Origin: Herpetosiphon llansteffanensis
GTDB taxonomy: Bacteria > Chloroflexota > Chloroflexia > Chloroflexales > Herpetosiphonaceae
Direction of reading: 5' to 3'
NCBI RefSeq assembly: GCF_003205875.1
Contig: NZ_PUBZ01000147.1
Location: 1-64,000, forward strand
Length of the DNA stretch: 64,000 bases
The notes beneath the pieces were generated by a model, which made no database searches, had not been told where the DNA came from, and worked only from the letters and a program-made list of their open reading frames with translations. Every line of letters begins with the position of its first letter. Position 1 is the first letter of the stretch. The position numbers and the translations under genes were made by a program. Positions 34,835 to 44,200 of this stretch are shown here, piece after piece.

Positions 34835-37351
34835 ATGCAACGACCCCATGGAATTCGCCAAGGTCAAATGACGATTAATGTGCCTGGCGTGATTCGAACG
34901 CTTGGCGAAAGTTTATACGCCGATCCGCATGTGGCAATTCGTGAGTTGCTGCAAAATGCCCACGATACCTGCCTTGTGCGCCAAGCAGATGATCCCAATG
35001 CGCCGTTGCCCGAAATTCATGTGCGCTACGATCCATTTGGCCGCAGCCTGACGATTGAAGATAACGGCACAGGTATGACCGAGGCCGAAGTCGAGCAATT
35101 TCTCTCGGTCATTGGCGCTAGCAACACCGATGCTGTGCGCTCGCGGCTTGAGGCCCTTGGCGAGCGCAGTTTGGCCGAGCGCTTGATTGGGCGCTTTGGT
35201 TTGGGCATGCTGGCTGCGTTTATCATTGGCGAGCGCATTGAGTTTGTGACCCGTTCGTTTCGTAGCGAAGGCGAGGCGGCGGTTTGGTGGGAATGCACCG
35301 GCGAGCAATCGTACCGTATGGGCCAAACCACCCGCGCCACTGCTGGCACAACCGTCACCGTGGCGATAAAGCCGGGCCAAGTGCATTTGCTGCGCGAAGA
35401 TGAGCTTAGTCGGCTGATTCGGTTGTTTGCTGATTTGCTTAGCGTGCCGATTTACCTTGATCCATCGCCGCGCCCAGTGAATGTGATGCAAGCGCCATGG
35501 CATAGTGAAGCCAGCGATAGCGACTATATTCGCTATTTGAACGAACTGTATCCCAGCGAATCGGTGTTGGCGGTGATTCCGCTGAATATCGAAGAAGATA
35601 ACGGAGCCTTCAAACTTGGCGGGGTGCTGTTCATTCCCAAGCAGCCCTATTTGAATGTGCGCGAACATGGCGATTTGATTATCTATGTGCGGCGCATGTT
35701 TGTTTGTCGTGGCGAGCGCAGCCTGTTGCCAGAGTGGGCAAAGTTCGTCAAAGGTGTGGTCGAAAGCCCCAATTTACGCGAAACCACCTCGCGCGAGGCT
35801 TTGCGCCGCGATGAATATTTCGAGCGGGTGCAGCGCACACTTGGCCAAGTGATTCTCAATTATCTTGAGCAACTAGCGCTCAACGATCAACGCTTGTTCC
35901 GCGAGATCGTTACCCAGCATAATCGGGTAATTAAATCGTGGGCGTTGATTTCCGATGAGCTTTTTGCTCGCATCAAAGATATTGTGCTATTTGATACCGA
36001 TGCAGGGCGCATGAATTTGCCGCGCTATTTTGAGCAATCGCAACTTTCGCGCAGCGGCATCAACAGCGACGATCCGCATCAACGGCTGTTGTTCTATTTC
36101 ACCACGCCTGGCGGGATTGGCCAACATGCGGTGTTATTTGCGGCCAAAGGGTTGCGGGTGATCGATGCCCAATATTTTCCCGATGAGCCGTTTTTGCGCC
36201 GTTACGCTGAGCTAACCGAACATATTGGCCTGCGGCGCTTGGATGTTGGCGGCGATTTTATCTTCGAGGCGATGCCCAACAAAGATGAGCGTTGGTTGGA
36301 ACTCGAAGAACGCTACGCCGAGATGGGTGTGCAAGCCAAAGTTGCGCAATATCTGCCCGAATCGATTCCTGCGGTCTTGATCTTCTCAGAAAACTCCGAA
36401 ACGACCGAGCAAGTTGATACGCTGTTGGCCGACCCCAATTTGAGCCAATCGATTAAGCAATTGCTGCGGGCAATGCTTGATGAGCGCAAAGCTGAACGTA
36501 AAAATTCTGCTAGCCAAGGCATGCTCTATTTGAATGCACGCAATCCAGTGATTAATCAAGTAGCAACATTAAATCACTATAGCGATCCTCAAATGCGCGA
36601 TGTGCTGATTTTTCTCTACAATAACGCGCTGATGTTGAGTGCCCAAGGTGCGCAACGCATCGTCAAGCCTGAGCATGCTAAGCAAATTTTCGATGCTAAT
36701 AATCGGGTGGCCAGCGCTTTGATGAATGCAATTACTGGCACGACTGGCGCGATTGATCTGCCTGCATCAACCGTCGCACCTTATGCGTTGTTGATTAACA
36801 CGCTTGGTAATGCCCAAGTTAATCAAGAATTACGTGCTGTGCTGGAGAGTGCGCCCTTCTTTTTGCGCGTGGTAGGAATTGATGCGGCACTTTCGCTGAC
36901 TGAGCATAGTTTGCAAAGCTTGCAACAGGCGGCGTGTATTGTGGTCGATGCCAGCGAACCAGCCCAAGCAAGTTTGTTGGCGTTGGGTGCGGTTTGGGCG
37001 CTTGCCCCGAATGTGCCAATTATCGCCTTGCGTGCTGGCGAAGCCGATCGCTTGGCAATTCCGGCGATTGATGCGGTGTATGATTTGGGCGTGCGGGGTG
37101 ATGCGTTGCGTGGCGCTTTGCAGGAACTAAATCTCGCCCAAGCAGCGAGCCGCCTGAGTGCAACCGATTTTCTGCGCTACGAATTTGTGAGCGAGCGTTT
37201 GGCTCAAGCCTTGGCCGAACATTTTCGCAGCATCGACGAAGTGCTGAACGCCGATCCGGCGGAAGTTAGTAATTTGCTGGGTGTGCGCTTAGCGCCGTTG
37301 GGCTTAATCGAGGAATTACAACGGGCGCTGCACGAAGATCGCGGTGCTTAG
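34835..37351 (+). CDS. Hsp90-like GHKL ATPase, copy 2, with C-terminal Rossmann-like and HhH extension
   Basis: 838 residues, about 200 longer than its neighbour. GHKL domain: IRELLQNAHDTC, IEDNGTGM (Asp76), RLIGRFGLGMLAAFII (Gly122-Leu-Gly124), GTTVTVAI. The Hsp90 middle domain follows with NVMQAPWHSEASDSDYIRY and RRMFVCRGERSLLPEW, then a C-terminal dimerisation-like region to about 640. The extra part: a segment at about 670-775 with ACIVVDASE then LLALGAVWALAPNVPIIAL, the pattern of nucleoside-2-deoxyribosyltransferase/TIR-like Rossmann domains, and a helix-hairpin-helix at about 797-830 (SIDEVLNADPAEVSNLLGV). AAGGAG overlaps the previous stop. Convergent overlap of four bases with the phosphatase gene. 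The domain assignments in the tail are inference from pattern. Confidence 0.85.
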   Translation: MQRPHGIRQGQMTINVPGVIRTLGESLYADPHVAIRELLQNAHDTCLVRQADDPNAPLPEIHVRYDPFGRSLTIEDNGTGMTEAEVEQFLSVIGASNTDAVRSRLEALGERSLAERLIGRFGLGMLAAFIIGERIEFVTRSFRSEGEAAVWWECTGEQSYRMGQTTRATAGTTVTVAIKPGQVHLLREDELSRLIRLFADLLSVPIYLDPSPRPVNVMQAPWHSEASDSDYIRYLNELYPSESVLAVIPLNIEEDNGAFKLGGVLFIPKQPYLNVREHGDLIIYVRRMFVCRGERSLLPEWAKFVKGVVESPNLRETTSREALRRDEYFERVQRTLGQVILNYLEQLALNDQRLFREIVTQHNRVIKSWALISDELFARIKDIVLFDTDAGRMNLPRYFEQSQLSRSGINSDDPHQRLLFYFTTPGGIGQHAVLFAAKGLRVIDAQYFPDEPFLRRYAELTEHIGLRRLDVGGDFIFEAMPNKDERWLELEERYAEMGVQAKVAQYLPESIPAVLIFSENSETTEQVDTLLADPNLSQSIKQLLRAMLDERKAERKNSASQGMLYLNARNPVINQVATLNHYSDPQMRDVLIFLYNNALMLSAQGAQRIVKPEHAKQIFDANNRVASALMNAITGTTGAIDLPASTVAPYALLINTLGNAQVNQELRAVLESAPFFLRVVGIDAALSLTEHSLQSLQQAACIVVDASEPAQASLLALGAVWALAPNVPIIALRAGEADRLAIPAIDAVYDLGVRGDALRGALQELNLAQAASRLSATDFLRYEFVSERLAQALAEHFRSIDEVLNADPAEVSNLLGVRLAPLGLIEELQRALHEDRGA

Positions 37352-38898
37352 TTGCGGCGTAGCACGACGACGGTCATATCGTCTTGATATTGGCCGTCGC
37401 TCCAATGGTTGGCGGCGCTCATAATTTCGTTGACCAACTGTGCTGCTGGGCGTTGGCTGAGCATACTAATTAAATTGCGCAACCGATTCAGGCCAAATAA
37501 TTCGCGCTCGCTGTTGGCGGCCTCAACTACACCATCGCTGACGAAAATCAAGCTCTCGCCAGGCTGAAGCTCCAAGGCTGCTTCGGTGTATTGAGCGTTA
37601 GCAACCGCGCCCAAGGGAAACCCAGTCAAATCGAGATACTCGCATTGGCCATCTTTGCGCACATGCAAGGGCGAAATCAAGCCTGCATTGCCCAATTGCA
37701 ACTGGCCAGTTTTGGCATCGAGCATGGCATAGGCCAAGCCAGTATTGATTTTTTGCTGGGCCATACGCCGATAAAACAGCGGATTAAGCCGATTGGCAAG
37801 GCTCAATTGGTTGCTGGGCGGGCTGTCGTGCAAATATAAATCGATCACGCTCATGGCGATGGCCATGAAAAACGCTCCGACTACGCCTTTGCCCGAAACA
37901 TCACCAACCCCAAGATACCAACGATCGTCGGCCAAATCGATGACATTAAAGAAATCGCCGCCAACTTCACGAGCTGGTTGGGTAAAGCCAGCAATTTCGT
38001 AGCCGCTGATGGTTGGCAATTGCTGGGGCAAAAAGCGTTGCTGTACCTCAGCCGCCAAATCAAACTCCCGTTGCAAGCGGGCACGCTCTGAGCGCTCCTC
38101 AATTTGGCGAAAGTTCTCCAACACAACCTCGACTTTGCTGCCCATAGCTTCGACCGTGGCTTGCTCTTGTTTGCTAAAGCCGCCAAGCCGATTGTAGAAG
38201 GCCAATAAGCCGATTGGTTTGCCTTCTAAGCGTAGCGGCACGGCCAAGGCTGCATCGATGCGCTGACCAAAGCCAACCCGCTGAAAATCGCTGTTATTTT
38301 CGAGGCTGGTCGCCGACCATGGTTCGTTTCGTTTGAGAATATAGGCAGCCAAGCTGGTTTGGTAGGCAGCAGTGGCTTGGGCTTCAAAGCCCCAACTAGC
38401 GGCAATGCGTGCTACAGTTTTTTCGAGCAAAATGATCTCGCCTGCCTGGGCATCGATCAACGTGCCGCCCTGTTGCAAAATCTCGCCAAGCAGTTGATCG
38501 CGCGGCAGCGAACGACCAAATAAATCGCCCATGCGGCTCAAAAATTGATATAGCTCGCGCTGACGACTCAGCCGACCCCAGCCGCTACCAGCAAAATAAG
38601 CCAAGATCGGCATCAAAACCAAAGTTACAATAATTTCAATTGTTGGCGCACCAACTAAGCCATATTTAGCAAGTGAAGTTGCAACAAGCGGCGCAAACAG
38701 CAGATCGGCCAAAATCGCTACGGCCATGCTGCCCATCACGCCAAAACCCATCGCTGCGTGGGCAATTGGAATTAAATACAGGTAGCGCAAGGCTGGCGCA
38801 GCTGCCCAACGGCCTTCGCCAAGGTACATCACAATCGTAATGGCCAAGAGCAAAAGGCTGATGCTAATCACATCACGCTGGCGGTGGGCACGATTCAT
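37348..38898 (-). CDS. membrane SpoIIE/RsbU-type PP2C phosphatase with GAF domain
   Basis: 516 residues. About four to five N-terminal membrane helices (10-110), a GAF domain (about 130-275: LIDAQAGEIILLEKT ... IDAALAVPLRLEGKPIGLLAFYN), a linker coiled coil, then a PP2C SpoIIE domain (about 295-516) with the metal aspartates in EVGGDFFNV, GDVSGKGVVGAFFM, FVSDGVVEA and QYQDDMTVVVLR. Such proteins dephosphorylate anti-sigma-factor antagonists in partner-switching pathways. No anti-sigma kinase or antagonist is adjacent. Its start overlaps the stop of the upstream CPBP gene by one base (TGATG), so the two are coupled. Confidence 0.9.
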   Translation of the reverse strand: MNRAHRQRDVISISLLLLAITIVMYLGEGRWAAAPALRYLYLIPIAHAAMGFGVMGSMAVAILADLLFAPLVATSLAKYGLVGAPTIEIIVTLVLMPILAYFAGSGWGRLSRQRELYQFLSRMGDLFGRSLPRDQLLGEILQQGGTLIDAQAGEIILLEKTVARIAASWGFEAQATAAYQTSLAAYILKRNEPWSATSLENNSDFQRVGFGQRIDAALAVPLRLEGKPIGLLAFYNRLGGFSKQEQATVEAMGSKVEVVLENFRQIEERSERARLQREFDLAAEVQQRFLPQQLPTISGYEIAGFTQPAREVGGDFFNVIDLADDRWYLGVGDVSGKGVVGAFFMAIAMSVIDLYLHDSPPSNQLSLANRLNPLFYRRMAQQKINTGLAYAMLDAKTGQLQLGNAGLISPLHVRKDGQCEYLDLTGFPLGAVANAQYTEAALELQPGESLIFVSDGVVEAANSERELFGLNRLRNLISMLSQRPAAQLVNEIMSAANHWSDGQYQDDMTVVVLRRN

Positions 38899-39776
38899 CA
38901 GCGTAAAATCGCACTAAAACTAAACACGATATTACACAGGTAGCCTGGCACGACGCTTTGATAGCGGCGAAACAAGAGCGAAGCAGCAATCGAAATCATC
39001 GACAAATAAATGACCACGCCTGCCATTTGAATCGGATTTTGCCATTGGCTGCGAATCAAATAAATGCTCAAATTGGCAAGCGTGGTGATGGCAGTGGCAA
39101 GCCAAAAATTGAGCTTATAAATCGTTTGCAACGAACGCAAGAGCACGCCACGAAAAAATAATTCTTCGCCCAGTGATTGAAAGACCTCGAAGCCTAGTGA
39201 CCAAAACATATATTGCCAAGGTTTGATGCTGAGGCCAACGATGCCACTAAAGCGCACCGTCGATAAAAAATGCAGCGCGATAAACACTCCTGCTAACAAG
39301 CCAAGCGACACTTGATCGCGCCATTTGCGCAGGTGTAGGCCATGCTGTTGCAAGTGTTGATCGCGTTGTGAGTACCAAAGCAGTAAAATTGGGGGAATAA
39401 AAAATAAGCCAGCCCAATACAAGCGTGGCGAATCGCCCAAGCCTGCTGCCAAAAAATGCTGGTTTAGGCCATGTTTGGCAGCAGCATTGACCACAATTGC
39501 CACCGCCGCCCAAAATCCGAAAAGCAGGGCTGTGCGGCGTTTGGCGTGTGGCTGGCGAAACCAAGCTAGCCCACAAAAAACAACCGTAAACAGCACCCAC
39601 GAACCAACCTCGGTCACAATCCCTTGTGCTACTTGGCCTTCAAACGTCGCGCCCCATAAAATCATGGCCGCGGCACCAAGCAGCGTCAATCCAATTGTCA
39701 GCCCATAGCGCCATGGTGGGCGTTGCAACAAACGGCGTTCTGGGGTTTCAAGTTGATGAAAAGCAAGCAGCGACAT
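38898..39776 (-). CDS. CPBP-family membrane protein, probably catalytically degenerate
   Basis: 292 residues with about eight membrane helices. The CPBP (Rce1/type II CAAX-like) first motif is present, GEELFFRGVLLRSL (Glu204-Glu205, Arg209). The two later motifs normally carry histidines (FxxxH and HxxxN/D); here the corresponding segments read LANLSIYLIRSQW and VVPGYLCNIVFS, with no histidine in either. It may therefore be inactive as a protease. Translationally coupled to the PP2C gene. ATG 39776 has a GGAGG site; the open frame extends 45 codons upstream into translated heptamer repeat and is excluded. Confidence 0.75.
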   Translation of the reverse strand: MSLLAFHQLETPERRLLQRPPWRYGLTIGLTLLGAAAMILWGATFEGQVAQGIVTEVGSWVLFTVVFCGLAWFRQPHAKRRTALLFGFWAAVAIVVNAAAKHGLNQHFLAAGLGDSPRLYWAGLFFIPPILLLWYSQRDQHLQQHGLHLRKWRDQVSLGLLAGVFIALHFLSTVRFSGIVGLSIKPWQYMFWSLGFEVFQSLGEELFFRGVLLRSLQTIYKLNFWLATAITTLANLSIYLIRSQWQNPIQMAGVVIYLSMISIAASLLFRRYQSVVPGYLCNIVFSFSAILR

Positions 39777-39794
39777 AGGGCCTCCGTTGGTCGT

Positions 39795-40243
39795 GAGGGC
39801 TATTGTAGCATAGGGAAAAGAACATAGAACATAGAGCAAGGATGAAGGATGAATTATGAGGGTTGAAGCCAAAAAGAACATAGAACACAGAGCATAGAAC
39901 ATAGAGACCAAGGTTCAGCAGTTCGGGATCGGGGATTGAGGGCTGGGGATCGGGGATTAGGTGCTGGGGGTCGGGGATTTGGCTATTGGCTTTGGGCTAG
40001 GAGGACATAATCAAAAATAATCTGTGCAATCTGTGGCAAAAAACGAAACCTTCGCGCTCTTCGTGTTCTTCGTCGTTAAAAAAGCCCCATGGCTCGTAGG
40101 TTTAACGCAGCGGCGCAGAGCAATGATGGCTATCGGCTGTTGGCGTTGGGCTGGCAGAACATAATCAAAAATAATCTTTGCAATCTGTGGCTAAACACTA
40201 GCCCTCGATTCTATGTTCTATGCTCTATGCTCTATGTTCTTGA
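39795..40243. repeat. repeat-filled gap of about 450 bases
   Basis: Holds gaacata/gagcaag, gatgaag/gatgaat, ggggatt/ggggatc heptamers, an 'aataatctgtgcaatctgtggcaaa' segment, a 'cttcgcgctcttcgtgttcttcgtcg' segment, a 'ggcgcagagcaatgatggctatcggc' segment and closing ctatgtt units. Members of at least six repeat families in one gap. Confidence 0.85.
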
Positions 40244-40288
40244 TATAGCAATTATGTGCTAAAATATTATGTTAGAATAGGGCTTTTG

Positions 40289-40297
40289 TGGTATAAT
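40289..40297 (+). promoter_or_regulatory. extended -10 promoter, likely giving a leaderless mRNA
   Basis: TGGTATAAT ends seven bases before the ATG at 40304, so the expected transcription start coincides with the start codon. No ribosome site fits in between. Confidence 0.6.
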
Positions 40298-40303
40298 AAA
40301 GCC

Positions 40304-41257
40304 ATGAATAGACGTTTACAACCACAAGCCCAAGAGCCACAACGGCGTAATCTTCCGGAACGTCTAAGCCAAGGATTTCGCATCGTTCGTCGCGCACCTT
40401 GGGTTATTTTAATGCCCATTTTGCTTGACCTATGGCTCACGTTAATGCCAGCTTTAGCGCCTAATCGATGGCTTGCCACCATGAGCAGCGTGGTCAATCG
40501 ATTTAGCCGCGCTCAAGGCCAACAACTTTGGTCGCAGGCCAACGAGCTGTTGCAAACTATCGATTTGCGTTCGAGCGCAGTCGGAACCTACCTTGTGCCA
40601 AGTTTGTTTAGCGGCGCTGGCACGCCCTCGCTGTATAGTGGCGCACCATGGCTGTTCAATGGCTGGTTGACCTTGCTCTTGGTGCTTGGGTTGAATGTGC
40701 TTGGGCTTGGCTTCAGCGCAATCGTTTTGTTCTGGCTGGGGCGTAATCTTGATCAGGCGAAGCCTGCATGGGCTGCCCTGCCCAAACAGCTCTGGAATTT
40801 GGCCAAACTCAGCCTGATTATTGTTGGCTTAGGCTTGTTATTTGGCATCCCTGCCTTTGTTACAGCAAGCTTTTTGCTCTCTGCCAGCGCTTTTGGGGCG
40901 CAATTAGTGCTTGCCGCTTTTGGCCTTGTGCTAATTGCCCTCTGGGTCTATGCCAGCCTTGCGCCAGCAGCAATTATGCTTGGTCAACAATCAGCCTTGA
41001 TTGCGCTCTATCAGAGCTACAACTTGGTGCGTCAACAACCACGCGAAGCCCTCCCGCTAATTATCGCTAGCGGGGTGTTGATTCATGGGACGGCCTTTTT
41101 GCTACGGCCACTGGCCACCAACATGATCAGCATTCTTGCAGCAAGTGCCCTGTTTGGGTTGCTCAGCTGTAGTTTACAAGCAGCCAAATTAGTCTTTTAT
41201 AACGAACGTGTTGGCTCACTTGCCCACCGTTTTCCTGTTGCCCTAACACAAAAGTGA
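40304..41257 (+). CDS. hypothetical multi-spanning membrane protein upstream of gyrB
   Basis: 317 residues; family not recognised. A basic N-terminus of about 35 residues (QPQAQEPQRRNLPERLSQGF), then about six hydrophobic helices, including GLNVLGLGFSAIVLFWLG and IVGLGLLFGIPAFVTASFLL. The open frame extends 16 codons further, but the promoter position makes ATG 40304 the likely start and the mRNA leaderless. gyrB follows after 11 bases, so the two probably share a transcript. Resembles membrane domains of DUF-type proteins in Chloroflexota by impression only. Confidence 0.75.
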   Translation: MNRRLQPQAQEPQRRNLPERLSQGFRIVRRAPWVILMPILLDLWLTLMPALAPNRWLATMSSVVNRFSRAQGQQLWSQANELLQTIDLRSSAVGTYLVPSLFSGAGTPSLYSGAPWLFNGWLTLLLVLGLNVLGLGFSAIVLFWLGRNLDQAKPAWAALPKQLWNLAKLSLIIVGLGLLFGIPAFVTASFLLSASAFGAQLVLAAFGLVLIALWVYASLAPAAIMLGQQSALIALYQSYNLVRQQPREALPLIIASGVLIHGTAFLLRPLATNMISILAASALFGLLSCSLQAAKLVFYNERVGSLAHRFPVALTQK

Positions 41258-41268
41258 GGTTCGATTCG

Positions 41269-44200
41269 ATGGCGACAAATCCTAATCAGAGTACATACGA
41301 TGCCGCTCAGATTCAAATGTTGCGCGGCTTGGAAGCAGTACGCGAAAACATGGGGATGTATCTCGGTGGCCAAGACACATCGGCCTTGCATCACTTGGTC
41401 TATGAAGTTGTCGATAACTCGGTGGACGAGGCGTTAGCTGGCTACTGCGATACAATTATCGTCGAAATGCGCACTGACGGTTCCATTGCTGTCGTCGATA
41501 ATGGGCGCGGGATTCCTACCGATATTCACCCCGTCGAAGGTCGTTCAGCGCTCGAAATTGTGCTGACCGAGCTGCACGCTGGCGGTAAATTCAAAGGCTC
41601 GCAAGGCTATAAAGTCTCAGGTGGTTTGCACGGGGTCGGGGTTTCGGCAGTTAACGCCGTTTCCGAATTCTTGCGCGCCGAAGTTAAACGCGATGGTAAA
41701 TTGTGGGCCCAAGATTTTCGCTTAGGCATGCCCCAAGCTCCAGTCCATCAGGTTGGCGATGCCGATGGTACTGGCACGACGATTATCTTCAAACCAGATG
41801 CCCAATTATTTACCACCGTCGAATTTAACTATCGCACCTTGGCCAACCGTTTGCGCGATATGGCTTATCTCAACAAGAGCTTGCGCTTCAAACTGGTCGA
41901 TTATAACAACGATCGCGAAGTAACCTACTATTTCGATGGGGGCATTGTCTCGTTCGTGCGTCATCTGACCCGCGAAAAAGGCCCATTGCTCGCGCAACCG
42001 TTCTATGTTGAAAAACCCCATGAAAATGTTAATGTGGAAATTGCCATGCAATACACTGGCGATTTCAATGAAAATCTTTTGGCCTTTACCAATAACATTG
42101 CTAATCCCGATGGTGGTACGCACGTTACTGGCTATCGCGCAGCCCTAACCCGCACGATCAATGCCTATGGCCGCAGCAAAGGCTTGCTCAAAGAAGGCGA
42201 TGCGCTCTCTGGCGAAGATGTGCGCGAAGGTTTGACCGCAATTATCAGCATCAAACTGTTCCGCCCACAATTCGAGAGCCAAACCAAATCGAAGTTGGCC
42301 ACGCCAGAAGCCAAAACCGCAGTCGAAACGGTGCTGAATGAAGCTCTGTCGGGCTTTTTAGATGAAAATCCCAACGAAGCCCGCCGGATCATCGAAAAAT
42401 CGCTTTTGGCTTCGCGTGCGCGTGATGCAGCTCGCAAGGCCCGTGATTTGGTGCAACGCAAAGGCGCACTCGAAGGCTTTGCCTTGCCCGGCAAGCTCGC
42501 CGACTGTTCGGATAAAGAGCCAGCTCACTGCGAAATCTTCATCGTCGAAGGCGATAGTGCAGGTGGAAGCGCGAAGCAAGGTCGCGATCGTCGTTTCCAA
42601 GCAATTTTGCCCTTGCGCGGTAAAATTCTGAACGTCGAAAAATCACGTTTGGATAAAATGCTTGCCAATAACGAAGTTCGTGCATTAATCACCGCACTTG
42701 GCACAGGCATCGGCGAAACATTCGATATTTCGCGCTTGCGCTACCATCGTATTTTGATTATGAGCGTTGCTGGCGATGAACCAACCTTGATTCGCAATGG
42801 TCAAGGCCATACTGAGTTTGTACGCATTGGCGAATTTATCGATCAATGTATTGCTGGCCAACGCCAAGCAAGCGAGTACGAAGTAATTAGCTTCGACCAA
42901 AAACGCAATGTTGCGCGCTTCCGCCCACTCAAAGCAGTCATGCGTCATGCTAACCACGAGCCAATGTACAAACTCAGCACGCGCTATGGCCGTTCAGTCA
43001 AAGTAACCGCCTCGCATAGTGTGTTTGTGCTTGAAAATGGCCAGCCAGTCTTGAAAAAAGGCGATCAGATCAAACTTGGTGATCAATTGGTTGCCAGCCG
43101 TCGGATTCCACGGCCAGCAATCCAACCTCGCGAAATTGACCTGATCAAGCTGTTTGCTGAAGCAGGCTTGATTGATAATCTCTATCTGCGTGGTGAAAGT
43201 GTGCGGACAATTGCTGCTCAGCGCGTGCTGAACAATGTTTCGCAGCCTGAACAATGGAATGAAGCCCGCATCAGCTTGCATACTGCTGCGTGGGAACGAT
43301 TGGTTGAATATCGCCAAGCCAATGGTTTAAGCCAAAAAGCCGTCGCTCAACGGCTTGGAGTTAAGCAAGCAATTACGATTAGCCAATGGGAACGTGGCAT
43401 GCTGCGACCTATTCAATCGCAATTCGATAACTACTTGGCAACGATTGGCTGGGAAGAACCAATTAGCTATGAACTTGTGCCTTCAAAATTAGAGCGTTTG
43501 TTGCTGCAAGATGATAGCAGTGCCAACGCACGCTGGCGTGAAGTCAGCAATTACAAGGCTTTTAATAGCTTCAACAACGATGAGCTTGATTTGCTTGATC
43601 GTGATGTTGAACTTGTACCGCAAGCCCACGATGATCGAGCTTTCCCACGCATGTTGGCAATCACGCCAGAATTGCTGTGGTTCTTGGGCTGGTTTACCGC
43701 CGAAGGTTCCTTGAGCAAACATCAAGTTAGTTTGTCGTTAGGCCAAAAAGATGCAGCCTTCTTCGCTGAGCTAAAAACGACCATTGAGCAGCTTTTTGGT
43801 GAAACGCCACGTTTCTATCAATCGCCCGATAATGGTGGGATCAAATGTTATTTCCATAGCGTTTTGGCCGCCCGCTTGATTCGTGCTTTGGGCTTGGGTG
43901 CTGTTGCTCATCAAAAACAAGTGCCCGATATGCTCTTCAGCTTGAGCAGCGATTTACAACGCAGCTATCTCGAAGGCTATTTCCTTGGTGATGGCACGCT
44001 CTGCGATAGCACCATTAGCATGACAACCAACTCGCCTGAACTCAAAGATGGCTTACTCTATTTGTTTGGTCAACTTGGCATTTTTGCTGGCGTGAGCAAT
44101 ATCAAGCCCAACTTGCCAACTGATGCACCAATTCAAACCGTGCACGACTACTACAACATTGCCATCAGCGGCAAGCAACAGCTAGAGCAATTGCGTAGCG

